Shown here piece by piece: positions 1 to 12,860 of a DNA stretch of 64,000 nucleotides. Under the pieces are notes generated by a model that worked only from the letters and a program-made list of their open reading frames with translations, ran no database searches and was not told where the DNA came from. This DNA comes from Peromyscus leucopus. Lineage: Eukaryota > Chordata > Mammalia > Rodentia > Cricetidae. A program made the position numbers and the translations under genes. The stretch is taken from contig NC_051075.1 in the NCBI RefSeq assembly GCF_004664715.2, forward strand, positions 87,600,709 through 87,664,708. The letters run 5' to 3'. Position 1 is the stretch's first letter, and each line of letters opens with the position of its first letter.

Positions 1-1111
1 ACCTAAATTTCTTATTTCTCATTCCAATATGTGTACAACATATACAGATACACTAAAGTACTAATAGTCTTTTAAATTAAACCTACAGTCACAGAAAGTA
101 CATTCCTCCACTAGTATTCCACTAAGTACAGTATGATCTGTCTTACATTGTCATTTATATTCATTGCTAAAGGGTTATTTTTTCAATAGGGAAGATTCTT
201 TCAGGACTTCTATTTAACATTGTGTATGATGCTTCAATCATGCATTAATTTGAGTCCTGTAAACACTATTTGTGGCATGGTCTCCACAGTCTTACATGGC
301 TTTCCCAACTGTTCAATATCCGACGTAAGAATAGATGTGTCATGAATTTGTAAGTGTAGCCCCCTCCTCTTTGGACTGTGATCATCTGTTGATTTTATGT
401 AGACTGACAGTCTCAAAGGTAAATTAGGGGAAGAAAATCAGCTTTGTGTAATTTTAACATATGTGCATGGTGTCTGCCAAGAAGTGTATGCACACACATG
501 CCATGCAAGATGTAAAACTAGTCTGTTCAGGTGTCATATTTGAGAGGATTCACTTGAAGTGATTTTAATTAAGAATCTAAGAAATACAACTCTACAGGGG
601 TTTGTCCTCGGCCATCTGGTGTTTAGCTTAATATTTTTGTGGGTTATTTTTCTGGAGTACAATATGAAGCCTGTTCCTTAGGTGTTTTTATTTAATAAAT
701 GGCTCAGGAAAGAGGAGCAAGTCCCTAGAAATCAGGATTAAAATAAAATAAATGATTTGTTTGGTCAAAAAGTATTAGAAATGAGCAAGTGCAAACTTGT
801 TATTATACTTTTTAGAAAGAACTTTTAGCTCATACACAGGCATAACACCTAGATTCTGGGTAAGTTTACCTGATTTTGTGTCTTAGCTCTGCTCCTTAGC
901 TTTATCATATATTGGGGGTGATGCTGTAAGCCTCAAAGAGTATTTAAGTTGACTGTTAAAATGTTGTGGGATAGGTGTGTTGCCTGAGAATGGAAAGTAA
1001 ATCTCCAGTTCCGAAGGTTAGGATTTAATTCAGCTATGGCTGGTGCCTTTGAAAATGCTTCATTGTGGAGACTGTGATGGAGAAGGAAAGTGAGGAAACA
1101 CAAACAACATC
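1..1111. other. Unique AT-rich intronic sequence
   Basis: I see no repeat, exon or RNA gene here. The short minus-strand open frames (234-416, 933-1142) have no recognisable protein features. Confidence 0.6.
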
Positions 1112-1517
1112 TGTGCTGGGTAGTTTTATGCCAACTTAACACAAGCTAAATTCATCAAAAAGGAGGGAACCTCAATTAACAAAATATCTCCGTAAAATCA
1201 GGCTGTGGGCAAGCCTGTAGAGCATTTTCTTAGTTAGTGATTGATAAGGGAGGGCCCAGCCCATGATGGGTGGAGCTACCCCTTGGCTTCTGGTCCTGCG
1301 TTCTATAAAAAAGCAGGATGGCAAGCCATGAGGAGCAACCCAGTAAGCAGCACCCCTCGATGACCTGCTTCTCGGTTCCTGCCTTGTTTGAATTCCTGTC
1401 CTGACTTTCTTCCATGACGAACTGTGTTGTGGAAGGGTAAACCAAATAAACCCTTTCCTCCCCAAGTTGCTTTGGTCATGGTGTTTCATCAGAGCAATAG
1501 AAACCCTACCTAAGATA
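1112..1517 (+). mobile_element. ORR1-type ERVL-MaLR solo LTR
   Basis: The element runs from TGTGCTGGGTAGTTTTATG to AACCCTACCTAAGATA, matching the start and end of rodent ORR1 LTRs as I know them, with 5' TG and a decayed 3' CA. A TATA-like TCTATAAAA (about 1301) and AATAAA (about 1445) are in the expected order. Flanks ACATC and GCATC form a 5-bp target duplication with one mismatch. The length of ~406 bp suits a full LTR. No internal region is present. Confidence 0.75.
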
Positions 1518-1897
1518 GCATCTAAACCCTGATAAATCAGAAGGGACATTATAAAGAGGTATTGAAAAAAATTATTACTCCTCAGCCTAGAGAGAATGAA
1601 ATTGATTAAGCTGAAACAGTTGTGAGCTGAGGACCACAGAGGGATATTCCCGTGATATCTCCAGGTCTCTTCATTTTTACCAAAGTTACATTATTTTCCC
1701 TGTGCTTCCTTGAAACATGTACATCTATGTTTATATATGAGTTTTTATACCCTTGGATAGCTGTGCCAGTTTGGCTCTTCCTGTGTTCTACTTTGATGTG
1801 TGTAAGTAGTGTGTGCTCAAACAAATCACTCCCTTTTGAAGCCTGAACAGTTACTTATTCTGAAAATAATCACCTGATGTTCATATTTTTACCTTCT

Positions 1898-1902
<5 letters not shown>

Positions 1903-1946
<44 letters not shown>
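1903..1946. repeat. (GT)n microsatellite
   Basis: 22 uninterrupted GT units. Confidence 0.97.
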
Positions 1947-1949
<3 letters not shown>

Positions 1950-1979
1950 ATGGCTGTTTCTCTAAGGAAGGCCTTAGAA

Positions 1980-2168
1980 CAATGGTTCTCAACCTGTTGG
2001 TTGTGACTCTTTTAGCAAACCTGTATCTCCAAAAATATTTACATTATGATTCACTAATAGTAGCAAAATTACAGTTATGAAATAGTAACGAAAATAATTT
2101 ATGGTTGGGAGTCACCACATGCGGAATGATATTAAGTGTTGCAGCACTTGGAAGGTTGAGATCCACTG
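1980..2168. mobile_element. URR1-like hAT-Charlie DNA transposon, complete
   Basis: The 189-bp element begins CAATGGTTCTCAACC and ends GGTTGAGATCCACTG, which are near-perfect terminal inverted repeats. Interior sequence (AAAATTACAGTTATGAAATAG) fits rodent URR1. It is flanked by an 8-bp target duplication, CCTTAGAA (1972-1979) and CCCTAGAA (2169-2176), with one mismatch, as expected for hAT elements. It encodes no protein. Confidence 0.8.
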
Positions 2169-2176
2169 CCCTAGAA

Positions 2177-4024
2177 TATACTGACAGTCCATGCTGAACA
2201 TCTTACCACTGTCATCTCATTCTAGTACATTTTAATGACTCCTTGGTAGTAGCTTCTAGAAGTTGTGGAAGAGTAGTACACATTTACAAGCACTTTACAT
2301 TAAATCAGAATGGAAATGGCAAAATATTGTGATACTTGAAATCTCATTTTTATTGTTGTCAGGGAAACTCATGAGGTTTGAGATTACACGTCAATCAAAG
2401 TCTTTGGAACTTGTCTAATGAAAATTAGTTTGCTGATTAAACACAACAGAATCATAGCATTTCTAAGTTTTAGAAGTCATAGTGAAATAATAGGAACTCG
2501 GAGCAGTATGAAACACATTTGACACAATTCTGACTGTGTTCATCAGGAAGCCACTGTACTATTCCTTATCTGGATCCTTTGTTTTGGGGCTGTTACCACT
2601 GCCAGGTCTTTTTATCTGAGACCCATTAGGCAAATCAGTACTTCTCAGCAGAGCTGGGATACTTTCCTGGCTAATCTTCTGTTATACTGGTGTTGCAATA
2701 GTCAATGGCCTAACTTAATAGGGGACATACAGATATAACAGATGTATACCCATATACATACTATCTGGATAGTGGTGAATTCACAGATGGAATACAATCT
2801 TGGATATCATGATTAGCCACAAGTATTATAATCTCCTTGCTGATTATGAACATCATTATTTCTGTGGTTGTGTGTTCTGGGTACTTTAAATGTTACAAGC
2901 AGTGAAGTCCAGGACAGTTATCATATCACTACCTCTGTGTAGATGCAACATACCACTGGTTAGTTTTTATATTTCAGAGGAGTCAGAGAAGGGAATGGCT
3001 GGCCTTTGTAGTCATTTAGCATGTGTTTAGAATTGGGACAATGGCCAGGAAGAATCAGGCATTGTCCACTATCTCTGTTCATGTCCAGTAGCTTTTATAC
3101 ATTCGCACTGGAGTGTCCCAGACACCTTAAACTTAATGTATTCTCAACTGAGCTACTTATCTTTACTTTCTAACTAGAGACTGAATTCCTTTTCTCTGTA
3201 GGATAATGTTAATACACACAATCAAATTACAAACCTTGAAGTCATTTGTTTAATCTGTTTTCTCCCCTTTATCTTCCCATAACCTCATGTGAAGTTTTCT
3301 CAGGACTAATTAATTCTATTACTCACATATGTATAATTGGTTCTGTATTCACTGTCCTTGTCACTGGAGTCGTTAGGGTCCAATCCTGGATCCTAGTACC
3401 AAAAAGTAGGCTCAGCTCACTGTCCTCAGTATGCCAATTAAAGAGACACTTTATAGTAAAAATCAGATAAAGGGGATTTATTCAATGTGGCCACACTAGG
3501 GAGAGGAATAAATACAGATGCTAATTTTCATCTGTGAAAACTGAGCTCCTTGTTTGTTGGATTTCTTCTACAGAACAATTTCAGGTGTTTTTGATAAGAC
3601 CTGGTACCAGGGAATGCTCGAGGTGTCATGCTTTGAGCCTTATGTCATCCAAGCACAAAGTGTGGGGACTGTGTCACCAGCTAGCAAAGTGTATCCCACA
3701 CACACACCTCCAACAGCACCACCAGCACCTACGACTCCAGAGAAATGCATCTTGAATTACCCCACATCTTCAGAATCTAAAACCTGGGGGTAGATCACCA
3801 AGGTTGGCACTCAGAGTCCCCATCACAATTTTCTGAGAATCTAATTGATGTTGCTTCAAAGTATTGTCAGCAGAGCTGACAACCCCCCACCCCACCCCCA
3901 GGAACAATGGTCTTGAACTCCTGATCTCTATGCTTCTACTTGAATGCTGTATTTTACCTGCTGGCCAGTATTTTAAAGTGTGTTTTTGATTAGATAAAAT
4001 TTGGAAATAGCCATGGGTCCCATT
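2177..4024. other. Mostly unique intronic sequence
   Basis: No exon is visible. The part at about 3370-3800 (AATTAAAGAGACAC..., GGGGATTTATTCAATGTGG) has the look of an old LTR-type repeat, but I cannot assign a family. The CA-rich run near 3700 is short. Confidence 0.45.
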
Positions 4025-4160
4025 GTAGCTGCACAGCACAATCATCTGGGGGCTTTTAAAGAATTACTAATGCCCGTACTCATGGCCATGAACATGAGGG
4101 GCCTCTTACAAAGTTCTCACGAGAATTTGACGTGGAGCTCAGACTGGGAACCAGGCGTCT
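4025..4160. mobile_element. MER5-like ancient hAT fragment
   Basis: The sequence ATCATCTGGGGGCTTTTAAAGAATTACTAATGCCC ... GACTGGGAACCAGGCG follows the pattern of old mammalian MER5/Charlie elements (AATCACCTGGGGAGCTTTT ... GATGCCC). It is diverged and without clear ends. Confidence 0.45.
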
Positions 4161-5093
4161 CATGCTACTGAACTTCAGTAAGAAAGTGTTGGAGGGAAGG
4201 GGTAACTGAAATCCAGGATCCAGGAGGCTCCAGCTGTACTCCTACTACCCTTGAGACAAGAGTTCAGTGGGGTGAACAATAAAGATGCCCCACAGTGAGC
4301 ACAGGATTGGACAAGGATAGGAGACACACTGTCACATTTTCATATGTCAGATGTAATGCCAGGCATGGCTTGATGCTAGCCATCTTCTTACTGTGTCACT
4401 TGTGGTAGAAGGAGCCAATGAACTGCCTGGTGCCAAAATTTCAAATTAATTGTGTACAAAGTAATGATATTTATAATTTCAAAAGCACAGTTCCAACTGC
4501 AAAGGGAATAACAGATCATTAATTCTAACACCAAATATGAGAGGTCATGGCCTAGCAAAGCCAATTCAGGTTGCCCCAAATAAAATGTTCCAATATGGTA
4601 ACAGTTTTGTCAGCTTTGTATAGTAATAGGACAATGAAAGTCATAAAGCAAGGCATTTAAAAATACCTTAATGAGTAGACCAGATAGGCAGGTTATAGAA
4701 AAGCAGAAGAGCTCCCATATAGGCCTCAGGTATTATTTGATGACATTCTTAGCTTTTGGATGGTGAAAGCTAGGGATCTATTTGCACATTCCAAATGGGA
4801 TTTTACCCAATAGAATGAGAATGTCTACACAAGAGGTAGATAACAAATGGGTATTTAGTGAGTTAAATATGGCACAACATAATATTTGTTGCTCACTAGC
4901 TGTGAATCTGTAACATTCCAGTTCTCCATAGCTGAAGTTCTAACTAGTCTATCAATCTTCTAAAGCCTTTAACACACATAGATATGCAGCTTTTACAACA
5001 TATATGAAGACATGAATGTGAAATTACTGCCACAGCACATTTAAATTTACTGAGGGGACTTTCCTTCAGTTATCTTTATCTAAAAAGCACACA
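4161..5093. other. Unique intronic sequence
   Basis: I see no repeat or coding signal. Confidence 0.6.
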
Positions 5094-5324
5094 GTGGAGC
5101 AAGTGAGATAGCTCAGTGATTAACAGCACTTGCTCTTCTTTCAGAGTACCAAGGTTTGGTTCCCAGCCCCCATATCAAGTGTCTCACAACCACCTGTAAA
5201 TCCAGCTCCAAGGGATTTAATGTCTCTGCCTCTCTGGACACCTGCATGCACATGGTGAACATAAACTCATGCAGACACGTACATATACACACATTAAAAG
5301 TGAATAAATCTTTCTTTAAAACAA
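5094..5324 (+). mobile_element. B2 SINE
   Basis: A tRNA-derived head (GAGATAGCTCAGTGATTAACAGCACTTGCT, A-box region) is followed by GGTTTGGTTCCCAGCCCC (B-box region) and a B2 body ending TGAATAAATCTTTCTTTAAAA. The promoter boxes place it in + orientation. It is not a tRNA gene. Confidence 0.85.
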
Positions 5325-5731
5325 GAACAAAGAGAATGGAATAGACTGATGAGAGAAGGGGGCACTCCCAGCCTCATCTGACCCTATGCCAGCACATCAG
5401 AGTCTCCAGGGGCTCCCTATCAAATTGCTCCATCTCTTTAGCCTCAGCACAAAGATCAGTTGTAATGTGAGCTTTCCCTAATGGGACTTTGCTCTCTCTG
5501 AAGATTATGGGGGCAGGGCATAAAAAGATGTTGGTGAAGGACAGTCATTAGTTTATCTTTTATTTTATATTTATCAAGTATAAAATTGCTTTTATACTCA
5601 AAATGGAGTTCTTAAAACATAATGTCAGTGCTGATTATTCCATGGATCCTGTTAATCATTGGTGACCAAAGAGTTATAAAGCCCTGCTACAGATTCAAGT
5701 ATGTCATTGACAAAACATGGGAATACACACT

Positions 5732-5734
<3 letters not shown>

Positions 5735-5813
<79 letters not shown>
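5735..5813. repeat. (AC)n microsatellite with one interruption
   Basis: About 79 bp of AC units with a single ATAC interruption near 5778. Confidence 0.97.
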
Positions 5814-5815
<2 letters not shown>

Positions 5816-7370
5816 CACCGATTGCTATTGCTTGCTTTAGGAAGACTTAATAAATTCTTAACAGACTCTGCAGGTCACAGCCAAATATGAGAAACTTTAA
5901 CTGTTCCCTTAAAGAGGGAAGTGAGTGATGCCGTAACTAAAGGATATGATAGGCATTCCCTTCTCCCAGCCCTGTGCTACTAGTAAGAAAGTTTGTGAGT
6001 GTTGAACTGCAAGAACTGTAGCCACATGTGCAGCAAAGTACTTGCTAAGGGTGGTATGCTGAAAATTGAAGGCAATATAGTTGTGTATTCAGACATTAAA
6101 AGGCAATCATAGGTCAATATTTGCATTTTTCAATAGAACGTGACAGTTCTTCCACACTGGAAATCTTTGTTGACTTAATGGCAATCTCAGGTATTCTTCA
6201 CTTGAGGAAGACTTGAGTATCTTTCTATCCTAGCTCAAGTAGGGTTCTTGAATAGTCTGAAAAGACCCTGAGGCTAAAGGTAATAAGTATTTTGAAATAT
6301 ACTTCTATTGGTCCTACTTTCAGGCTATCACCCTTAAATACTGTTACCTTCTTGGAATTTGTGCTCCGTGTGTAGCTTCACTAAAACTAAATCAATGCAG
6401 AGAGAAATCTAGTAAACACACCATGTCCATGTAAAAAGTAAGGAAAGTGGTTCTCACTTAACAGTGGTTTTCATGTTTACAAATTTGCCTCTCTACGCAC
6501 AATTCTCTTTTGCAACAACTTTTTGTCTAATATAATATGGTAAGTAGCATTTAGTCTTATCCCTTCTTATATTAAAGAATTTCCTAATATGTGAATAAAA
6601 TGTATCATGAATCACATGTTGACAGAAGAAAGCATTTTAAAATGCTGTGGTAACTCAGCATTGTATGATATAGAAATGTAATAGAAAGTAATATGGGGGC
6701 TCTTCTTAAAAATAGCCTTGCTTTCTTTATTCGTTCCTGAAAAACTAGAACAGAAAGAAAACAAAGGCAGTTGCTAATTAAAAGTAAACCATTGATATAC
6801 TAAGCCTTTCCTTGACATGACCTGAGAGACAATGCATATTGAGCATAACAGATGGTTTTTATTAAACCATTTCTATATAGAGAAATAATGCAGGTAATTT
6901 TGTACTTTGACAGTTTGATATGTAATGACAGGAATGTTGTTTTATGACTAGTAGACAACTCGAATACATTTCTTTCCTCTAAGTCATTCTTTCCATCTTT
7001 TCAAATCTTTAGAAGTCAATTGTCTTCCCATCCTGAATCTCTTTATTTGTGGATAAAACCTACTTTTGATTGTAATCAGTTTGGTTTTATATACCTGAAT
7101 CACTTTCAGTAGTTGCTTTTAATTTAATCATTAGCAAAGAGATTAAATTTTGGGGGGCTAAATACATTTCCTGTACTTTAGTGACATTGATAATGACATC
7201 GGGATCCATGTTGTGAGATTTACCACATGAGATGCTTTCTTATCTGAAGATCCATCAATACAGATTGTCTAGGCGCCACAATAGTCTTCAACTCTGTATT
7301 GATTAAAATATTTATGACAGTTCTGCTCAGTGTCTCCTTTCTTTTGGAAGGTGACAGGCATGTCTCTTTG
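5814..7370. other. Unique intronic sequence
   Basis: AT-rich, with no repeat family or exon recognised. Confidence 0.55.
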
Positions 7371-7880
7371 TTTTTAATTTGAGTGTTTTGAGAATTTCAT
7401 ATATAACTATTTACATCATTTCTAACTCTCCCTGACTCCAGCTGCCCTGTCCCTCCCGACTCCGTGTCAAACTCATTTCTTCTCCTATAACTTATCTATA
7501 TCTACATCATCTATACCTATATCTATAACTGTAAATAGTCCATTTAGTGTTGCTCATCTGTATATGTGTTTGGCCCTGAACACCTGGGGTTGGAGAAGCT
7601 ATCAGGGAATTTGACCCTGGAGAAGACTGAATCTCCTTCTCTCAGCAGCCTTGATCTCTTCATTTAGGGCTGGGGCATTATGATATTTCCTCATCCATGC
7701 TGGCATGTTGACATTGTGCAGGTCTCAGTAGACCATGCTGCTGAGATTTCATGAGTGCAACCCCCTGTCAGTTCTAGATGAGTCTATTTTTTCCCAGGTG
7801 TCCTCATCCTCTGGCTCTTACAGTCTGTTTGTCCCCTACCCACCCCCCTCTCTCTCTGGTGTTCCCTGAGCTTTACTTCT
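7371..7880 (-). mobile_element. Rodent L1 (Lx-like) fragment, antisense
   Basis: The + strand shows the pyrimidine-rich complement of the rodent L1 3' region, for example CCCTGTCCCTCCCGACTCC, CAGCAGCC, ATGCTGGCATGTTGACATTGTGCAGGTC and TCCTCTGGCTCTTACAGTCTG. Sense is therefore on the minus strand. No open frame is left. Confidence 0.6.
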
Positions 7881-8129
7881 GAGATTTCATGTGAGTCTGT
7901 ATGTTTCATACCAATTTCTAAAAGGTAATGGATAGCTTGGTATTCAGTCTTTTGCTGTTGAGGTGTTATACTCCTTTTTATAGGTTTAATAGCCACATGT
8001 ATTATTCTTAATCAGTTTTCTCTGGGAGAACTAGTCTTTATTTTATTATTCTGTTAGTGTAAAATATTTTATCATAAGCAATCTAAAATCATTCTAATCA
8101 AAAAGTATCAGGAGATTTCTGATCTCAAT

Positions 8130-8225
8130 AGTTCAGAGGCTGGTTCAGAAGAATTGCTGTGAGTCGTCCAAATATCCTTACTGCAGTATAGGGCCAGATC
8201 TCAAAAACCAAAAATCAGCAACAAA
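8130..8225 (+). mobile_element. Decayed B1-derived SINE fragment
   Basis: AGAAGAATTGCTGTGAGT followed by CCAGATCTCAAAAACC resembles the middle and tail of a B1 monomer. It is strongly diverged. Confidence 0.35.
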
Positions 8226-8854
8226 ACAAGAAGACTCACACTAATTTTTTTATTCTTCTTTACTTTTCTACATTACTTTCTACTCTTTTACTTTTTTAAT
8301 TCCTGTGCCATACTATTTTATTTAACATAATACTTTTCAATAGGATTTTCTCTGAAATTTTCTGTATAGTCACACATACTATTTTCCATGTAGACATTAG
8401 AATCATTGCTCCATGTGTCTATACACCAGATATGTCCACATGGGTAGGCTCTACTATCACTCTCAACAATCTCAGAGCCTTCACACCATGAATGCTTCGC
8501 ACTTATGTGTCATAACTAGAGGAGGGCTCTTTATTATCCTGGGTACTCAGATTGTTTTTGTTTCAATCTGACAAGTCAAGACAGTTTTCTACACACTTTA
8601 AGAGACTTTTGACCAACCCTAGTAGTTTAAACTCTGTTTAGATTTTGTTCAATGCCTGATTAAACAATGGGTCAGTTTTTGTTGTTCTTGGGGTTTGTTT
8701 GTTTGTTTGTTTGTTCTTAATTTACAACAAAAGGTTATCTCTTCTAAAACACTCTACAAAATATTTTATCTTCACAGGTATTTAGTGACTTAGGAAGCAG
8801 TAACTAACCAAGGACATAGGCTAGCATGCAGCCATTTATCCAAAAGTTTACCTT

Positions 8855-8985
8855 AAAAAAAGGAGGAGTGGATTCGGAGAGGGGGCAGAGGGGAGATGGG
8901 GGGAAGGAGTGGGAGGAGAGGAGGGAGGGTAAGCTGCAGCCAGGATGTAAAATAAACAAATTAATTAAATTTTTAAAAAGTCTAT
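8855..8985 (+). mobile_element. L1 3' end with G-rich polypurine tract and A-rich tail
   Basis: A GGAGAGGGGGCAGAGGGGAG... polypurine run is followed by GCAGCCAGGATGTAAAATAAACAAATTAATTAAA, the typical 3' terminus of rodent L1. The element is short and 5'-truncated. Confidence 0.65.
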
Positions 8986-9945
8986 CTTAGGAAAAAACCT
9001 GTTTAAAACTAGTAAGGACCATCATCTTCCAAGAGTCCTAGGGTACCCTGTAAACTGAATCCATGGGTACTGCCTTCCATTTAGAAGTACTGTTGTCCAA
9101 ATATTGAGCACTAGTCTAAGATAGATCATTGCTACCCCCAATAATAACGCTGAAGATAAAACACTCCTCTTCATACCTTTCCTGTATCCAGCCTTGAAAT
9201 GATACACTGTTTGGCAAACTCAGTACATACTTGATCATTTAGCATCCGTTTGACCCGCTCGTGCCTAGGCTGCTCATCACTCTTGTTCTGTGCATCAGTC
9301 AAGTCATCTTGATTGTTATAACATTAGACTATGAAAGACTGGGCTCTGTACTGTTACCACTAGAACAAAAAAGCCAAGAATTTTTAAGAACCAGAGTCTG
9401 GCTGTAGCTGCACAGCTCTTGTGAAAAACCAAGTTGGCAAAACTAGGATTTGGGGGCAAACAGTAAGAAACATATGGACATGCAAATCAGTGAAGAAATG
9501 CAAAGTAAACTATATCCAAAGGATTCCCAGATGCAAAAACAATGGGGTGAAGTTGGGAACCAGCTAGGCAGATATGAAAAGTGGCTGAAAGCACCTGGTA
9601 ATGACATGCTGTCTCCTCAAGAGTAAAGCCCTTTCTACTCTTCAAAGAGGGAGAGTCAGAGAAAGGGGTGCTGAGGAACCAGGGACTATTTACCTGCTGC
9701 AAGGAAAAGTATAACTATTGAGCTGATTAGAACCACTCTTAACTCTTACGATACCTCTCAATAGCTTTCATATCAGCGAGATGCCAGGAACACTCTAATG
9801 GAAGCCAATTTGCCTTGCCCATGAAGTCCTCAGTGTGTTTCTGATTGTGCTATACAGACATAAACAGAAACCTAAAACATTTTCAAGATGATATGTATTA
9901 TGTATGTATACTTAAGGTATACAATGTGAGTTTTTTTAAAGTTGG
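8986..9945. other. Unique intronic sequence
   Basis: I see no repeat or exon. Confidence 0.55.
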
Positions 9946-10003
9946 AAAACATTTTATTACATTTATTCATTTAGTTCGTGCTGATGCATGTGCATGTGTG
10001 TAG

Positions 10004-10055
<52 letters not shown>

Positions 10056-10215
10056 CTCATATATGCATGTCCTAAAGTGTGAGTGTGGAAGCCAACGGGT
10101 AACTTGCAGGAGTCAGTTTTCTCCTTCTACCAGGTATATCCTGGGGATTGGATCAGATGGTCAGACTTGGCAGGAAGTACCTTAACCAGCTGAGACATCT
10201 TGCCAGCTTCCTGTG
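9946..10215 (-). mobile_element. B3 SINE, antisense, with (GT)n
   Basis: The + strand ends TATCCTGGGGATTGGATCAGATGGTCAGACTTGGCAGGAAGTACCTTAACCAGCTGAGACATCTTGCCAGC. This is the reverse complement of a B3 head. The (GT)n at 10009-10052 is internal to the 3' half. Confidence 0.75.
10009..10052. repeat. (GT)n microsatellite
   Basis: 22 uninterrupted GT units inside the B3. Confidence 0.97.
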
Positions 10216-10710
10216 TAATATCTTAACACACGTATTGTACAATTATTAAACAAAGTTCGTGTATATATTAGTTGCCTCCTATCCTTATAACATTTTGCAC
10301 TGAGACTTTTAAACTCTTCTTCATAATTTATAGTATTGTTATAATACATTATGTTAATACAATATATTATATAATGATATAATTAAAATTATTAAAGACT
10401 ATTGATAAATTAATAAAAATTAAATACTGGTTAAAATTTTTAAAAATATGTTCTAATAATAATACACAATATTATTATTAAGTATAATCACTGTACTGTA
10501 CAGTCGATCTCAAAAATGTATTGGTCCTATATAATAAGAACTTTAGAGAAGCTCTGTAATGAGTTAAAGGCCAAAACTTACAAGAATGTAAGTAAGCAAG
10601 ATAGATTTCAGATTACAGTAAAGCTAAAGCAATATCAAGATTTGATATAAGATCACAATCTGTCATCACAAATTATTCTTGCTGTATTATGAACCTTGCT
10701 TACTTTATTT
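10216..10710. other. Very AT-rich intronic sequence
   Basis: Dense TATTAT/ATAATA runs around 10320-10500. No gene signal. Confidence 0.6.
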
Positions 10711-10862
10711 ATTTGCCTATTTTTTTAAATAATGTCTTATTATGTAGCCTTTCCCTGTCCTTGAACTCAGTATGTAGACCAGGATGGCCTGCGACTCACA
10801 GAGATCCACCTTCTTCTGCCCCCTGAATGCTGGCAGTAAAGGTATGTGCCACCACACCTGGC
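10711..10862 (-). mobile_element. B1 SINE, antisense
   Basis: TATGTAGCCTTTCCCTGTCCTTGAACTC ... GACTCACAGAGATCCACC ... GCTGGCAGTAAAGGTATGTGCCACCACACCTGGCC is the reverse complement of a B1. Confidence 0.85.
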
Positions 10863-12085
10863 CACTTCTTTTATTTGCACATATAAACATATCATTCATG
10901 TATGTAGAGAAACAAATGCCTCTTACTCACTCTGTTTATGTTAGCCATGATCTTTACACTTTCATTTCATAATTAAGTTTTCTAAAAGGTAGCTTTTATA
11001 TATTCCCATTCCTCTATTGTTTCCCATTTATCCCAATATACCTATATATTCTATATCTCTCTGTATATGTGTGTGTTGTATATATATACTTATTGAAAGC
11101 ACAGATGACATTCCAGTGAAGAAAATGTTTTGTTTCAACTTGTCATACTACTCTATCTCTATAAAGAATCAAAATTTTATGTAATTGAGATTTAAAAAAT
11201 TACAACATATACAATGTCTAGTTTACTTAGAAATAGACTAAATATTTATAGTACTAAGAAAATATAAAAGTATCCAAACCTATAGCAGTGACCCCATATG
11301 GATAGAATATATGTAGTCAGTTGGGTTGGTGTTTGGGTATTTATTTCATTCTAATTTTATCATCAAAATAAGAAAAATTATTTTTCTTAATTAAAAATAT
11401 AATTAGTATAGTATAATTTAGTATAGTATGCTCTATAGTTAAATAAGTCAAGCTATTAAGTATTTCTTCAGTTAATAGTGATCTTAAAATATGATGATTT
11501 TATAAATAGAGGATATTGATCACAATTATATATAAATACTGCTACTACATTATAACTAAATGACAGCATACAGAAATAGACACTCATGGGAAAAGCTGGA
11601 TAGTATACAGTCTCTTTTATCTAATGTATATTTGTGAACATTTTTTGCTTAGACCTTCTTTTATGGTTCCTCTGAAATTCATTGGTTTATATTCTAATAG
11701 TGCAGTATGTTTAGAAAGATGTAAATCTCAGCAAGTAATATGGAGAGAGTATCCTCTTACTGTGTACTATGGACATCTTTTCTCTGTTGCCCACACTAAA
11801 TGACAGTTCAGTCTAAAACTCAGCCCCAGAAAAGCAAAATGCAAAAGAAGGTGTATGCTAGAAATATAATCCAGCTTTTAAAAACTGTTACTTTAAAAGA
11901 AAGGCATTGGATTTATCTTATATTTTTAATTGAACCAAGTTATTACTATCACTGTGTTATTTAATCAAATGGTATGTAAATTATATTTTAATAGATGACA
12001 AGATCTCAATGGTTTGTATATGTTACCATTGGCAAGTAGCGAAATAACCAGAAAGCATTATTAATAATTGGTAAAGTAGAAATGT
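10863..12085. other. AT-rich unique intronic sequence
   Basis: No repeat family or exon recognised. A TATATATA run lies near 11078. Confidence 0.55.
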
Positions 12086-12153
12086 GTAATGTAAATTATA
12101 ATGTAAACATATGTTTATCAAAGGGATCTAGACGTATAGGTTGAGAACCACTA
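12086..12153 (+). mobile_element. URR1-like fragment
   Basis: TAATGTAAATTATAATGTAAACATATG ... TATAGGTTGAGAACCACTAT matches one end of the family seen complete at 1980-2168. The other terminus is absent. Confidence 0.45.
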
Positions 12154-12620
12154 TCTAGACCCAGCATCTTAGATCCTCTGATATTAAGAGACCTAGGATA
12201 ATGATAATATTTTCAAAGACAATGTCTTATAAAGATTCTTAAGACATAGAATCATAGAATCAGTTTGATAGCATGTCTGTGGTCAAAGTTGATCTAGTTT
12301 ATGTATTTGTTCAGTGTGTGATTTTCTTCTATTCCATGCAGGGTTCTAGGCAAACACTATAACTTTTATAACATTTCAGAGAATATATTTTAATTTCCAG
12401 AACTCTCAATTTCTAATGCTAATGCTTTTAAATTGGCTTGATTTAAAAAAAAAACAAAGTAAATACTATACTCAATGATTAACATGTTTAGCTTGAATAA
12501 ATCATTATATGGTATGATTTTTATCAAATGAATGACACAAAATATGACATATAAACCTATGAAAAATTACATGAGCCTAAGACACACAAAGCTAACAGTA
12601 CTTATTTAAAGCCCTTTTTA

Positions 12621-12700
12621 GGGAGCTGGGAAGATGGCTTAGTTGGTCAAGTGCTTGCCACACAAACAAGAAGTTATTGAGTTTGGATCTTCAGAGTTGG
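12621..12700 (+). mobile_element. tRNA-derived SINE head (B3/ID-like)
   Basis: GAGCTGGGAAGATGGCTTAGTTGGTCAAGTGCTTGCC then GAGTTTGGATC matches an A-box/B-box pair. It is truncated after ~80 bp. Confidence 0.55.
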
Positions 12701-12744
12701 GAAGCACAGCAAACAGGAAGTGGAGCCGAAGTATAAAACATCAA

Positions 12745-12860
12745 GCGCCCCCCACCCCTCAGTGACCTACCTCTTCTAGTGAAGTTCCACCCCTAGCTGG
12801 GGAATAATTGTCCAAATATAGGAGTTCTTGAGGGAGAGTTCATATTCAAACCACAACAGT
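12745..12860 (-). mobile_element. MaLR LTR end fragment, antisense
   Basis: CAGTGACCTACCTCTTCTAGTGAAGTTCCACCC ... GTTCATATTCAAACCACAACAG is the complement of the 5' end of the MaLR-type LTR also seen at 23143-23519. Confidence 0.55.

Noticed and set aside
1172..1549. 125-residue minus-strand frame
   Set aside because: It lies in the antisense of the ORR1 LTR and is explained by the repeat.
5094..5200. tRNA gene from A-box and B-box matches
   Set aside because: The B-box/A-box pair belongs to a B2 SINE with a B2 body. The same applies to 13027, 26856, 43438 and 49264.
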